Source: CAVQKZ01 sp963837325 (GTDB lineage Bacteria; Actinomycetota; Actinomycetes; Mycobacteriales; Jatrophihabitantaceae). Taken from it: a stretch of DNA of 64,000 nt. The translations under genes were made by a program, and so were the position numbers. This document shows, one piece after another, positions 62,395 through 64,000 of this stretch (positions are counted from its first letter, which is position 1; every line of letters begins with the position of its first letter). The DNA is taken from positions 1 to 64,000 of the forward strand of contig CAWIMV010000002.1 of NCBI GenBank assembly GCA_963837325.1, read 5' to 3'. The notes under the pieces are model-generated. The model had not been told where the DNA came from. It did not search any database and saw only the letters and a list, made by a program, of their open reading frames with translations.

Positions 62395-63961
62395 ACATCG
62401 CATGCGGCTAACTCGTCAATACGCGGCGGCTTCCGAGGGTTCGGCCGCAGGCGCCTCGGTCTCTTGATAGGCCTTGCCGGCCAAGGGTCTGCTAGAGGTC
62501 ACCTGCGTTGTCGCGCGATTTGGAAATGCTCTGTTCTCGTCGTAGCGCTGACCGGTCTGCAGACAGTGATGGAGCATGCCGAGGTAGCGGTTCGTGAGAT
62601 TGCGCGCGGCGGCGCTGTAACTGTCGCCGTGTCGCGTCGAGCGGTGAAATGGGCATGGGCGCCGGGTGAGTGAGCGAGCAACGGCAGGGCCCAGACATAG
62701 GCGGCTTGCCCTAGTCGCTTGTTGCGCACGACGCGTCGAGTCACGATGGTCTTCATTCCGCTGGCTCGGGTGATGGGCGCGGTCCGGCGAAGGCTTTGAG
62801 CCCACGAGCGTTAGTGAAGCGGGTCCGGTCGTCGCCGATCTCGGCGAGGATGCGAGCGCAGAGCACAGTGCTCAGGCCAGGGAAGCTGGTGATGATCTCG
62901 GCGTCGGGATGCTCATTGAAGCTGGTTCGAGTCGTGTTCGAGGCGGGCGACGTTGGCGACAGCGGTGTCCAGTGCGGCAACAGTCAGGCGGCATGCGCGG
63001 CCATGGCCGCCTCGACCCGTGCGGGTTGGCGGAGCTGGTCTTGGTGCAGTGCAGTGTGGATCGCCTCGACCGTTGCGGGGATGCCGCGGCTGCGTCCGGC
63101 GCGGCGCAACGCAGCGGTTAGGCCGGCTTTGCGGACCTGCTGGCCCTGGGCCGGTGAGGGAGCCAGGTGCAGCATTACCCGGACTTCTCGACTGGTCAGG
63201 TCGTCGAACGCGGCGAGGAACGTCGGGTAGTACTGACGCAGGGCGGAGCGGAGCTTGTTGGCGATCTGCATCGGATCCCAGACAGCGTCCTGGTGAGCGC
63301 GGGCCAGGACGTGAACAGCCTGGGCAAGCTCGGAGTAGACCGGCAACGCGCGATGGTCGTGCGGGTCGGTGCGCAGGATGTTGGCCAGCACGAGCGCGTC
63401 GCCGGCGTCGCTCTTGGCCCGGCTGGGCGAGTGCCGATCGCGGTAACGCGAGACCGCGAGTGGGTTGATCGCGACCAGCTCGACACCAGCCGCGCGCAGG
63501 GCTGCAGGCAGGAGTCCTTTGGAAGTTTCGATCGCCACGGTGATCGGCGCGTCGCTGACCGCCTGTTGCTCGCCGAGCGTTGACATCAGCTCGGCGAACC
63601 CGGCGGCGGTATCACCGATCCGCAACCGGATAGCGCTGCTTGCGAAGCTCATCGACAACGCTGACGTCGTGATGGTTCTCGGCCCAGTCGATGCCACACC
63701 ACAGTTGCACCAGTGATCTCCTCTTCCTCGTTTCCATCGGCTGTCCGCGTACGTTGAAGTCAGCGCATCGCCGTAATGACGAGGCCTCGAGGGGCCGACA
63801 TCGCATCAGCCGTTCACATCGTTCTGCTGGATCACCGCTGCCGGTCTTCGACAGGACTACGATGTCTGAGGCGATGAAGGCATGACCGGTGAGCATGGCC
63901 GCAACCATCCTTCGACCGCTCCGGCCAACTGCCCGGCACCAACACTCGATGCGCACTCATT
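62395..63961 (-). mobile_element. second IS110-family element nested in the first
   Basis: This 1,567-bp insert breaks the left end of IS110 copy 2 between GGCTCAAGAG and GGGTCTGCCC, with AG at both junctions. It carries a different DEDD transposase on the minus strand with about 220 non-coding bases upstream of it. Confidence 0.8.
62416..63737 (-). pseudogene. IS110-family transposase of the nested element, frameshifted
   Basis: The start METRKRRSLVQLWCGIDWAE contains the first Asp. After a slip near 63625 the frame continues with PITVAIETSKGLLPAALRAA (Glu) and RAKSDAGDALVLANILRTDP (Asp pair). After slips near 62980 and 62760 come the transposase_20 pieces DAEIITSFPGLSTVLCARIL and TRFTNARGLKAFAG, then NRYLGMLHHCLQTGQRYDEN. 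All domains are present but three shifts break them. Confidence 0.8.
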
Positions 63962-64000
63962 AGGGGTCTGCCCAGCTCGAAGTAGCGTTGCCCTCCTCGC

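Larger units (their letters stand above)
62243..64000 (+). mobile_element. IS110-family element copy 2, interrupted by another IS, right part outside the window
   Basis: Bases 62,243-62,394 are nearly identical to the first 152 bases of the IS110 at 42,093, including CTTCGCGGC and CTCAT. The match resumes at 63,962 (AGGGGTCTGCCCAGCTCG) after the nested element and runs to the window end. The transposase should lie just beyond. Confidence 0.85.

Overview
The window is a composite. Bases 1 to about 5,110 read as alphaproteobacterial DNA of the Bradyrhizobium/Rhodopseudomonas type: a LOG-family fragment, an Atm1-type ABC exporter, psd, pssA, two small secreted proteins and the C-terminal end of a glutathione S-transferase. 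Nearly every gene there is broken by frameshifts. Between about 5,100 and 5,130 the sequence switches abruptly to high-GC actinobacterial DNA with mostly intact frames. This is more likely an assembly or contig chimera than a transfer event.

From 5,130 to about 22,900 the DNA looks like ordinary actinobacterial chromosome. It holds a gluconate 2-dehydrogenase subunit 3-like gene with a membrane partner and a pyruvate-oxidase-type TPP enzyme, divergent from a MarR regulator with a likely operator. Next come a GH15 glucoamylase/trehalase-like enzyme, a DUF488 protein, a Ddn-type F420 nitroreductase, an MMPL transporter, a secreted GH25 lysozyme, a SigE-type sigma factor coupled to a membrane protein, an F420-dependent LLM oxidoreductase, a phosphotransferase, DUF1801, two-domain VOC and HD proteins. 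The F420 enzymes, MMPL and SigE-type sigma factors point to Actinomycetota. I cannot name a genus.

From about 22,960 to the right edge the window is a cassette array. Some 42 copies of one imperfect hairpin repeat, all in the same orientation, separate short units that mostly carry one small gene each. The ideal repeat has a left arm like GCTCATCGGCATCTCCGC, a variable loop, and a right arm like GCGGCATGTCCGGATGTT. The units hold GNAT acetyltransferases, aminoglycoside-phosphotransferase-like kinases, VOC/bleomycin-resistance proteins, methyltransferases, SRPBCC proteins, lipoproteins, a polysaccharide deacetylase, a broken Shedu-type defence gene and many 40-130 residue membrane or orphan proteins. 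Most genes are on the minus strand and start 30-130 bp from a repeat. Whole cassettes are duplicated (39.7-42.1 kb with 56.7-59.0 kb; 51.8-52.8 kb with 55.7-56.7 kb), and paired copies part company at the same point in the repeat, just after GCGGC. No integron integrase or other cassette recombinase lies in the window, and the classical attC core pair is not consistently present.

Insertion sequences have invaded the array. IS110-family elements sit in three repeats at exactly GCGGC^ATG. Their non-coding left ends carry a copy of the target arm, as expected for a bridge/seek RNA guide. A second IS110-family element is nested in one of those left ends. Two degenerate 2.15-kb IS21-family copies are also present. 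One stretch inside the array, 33.3-37.1 kb, carries an MFS transporter and a sigma factor translationally coupled to a membrane-anchored serpin.
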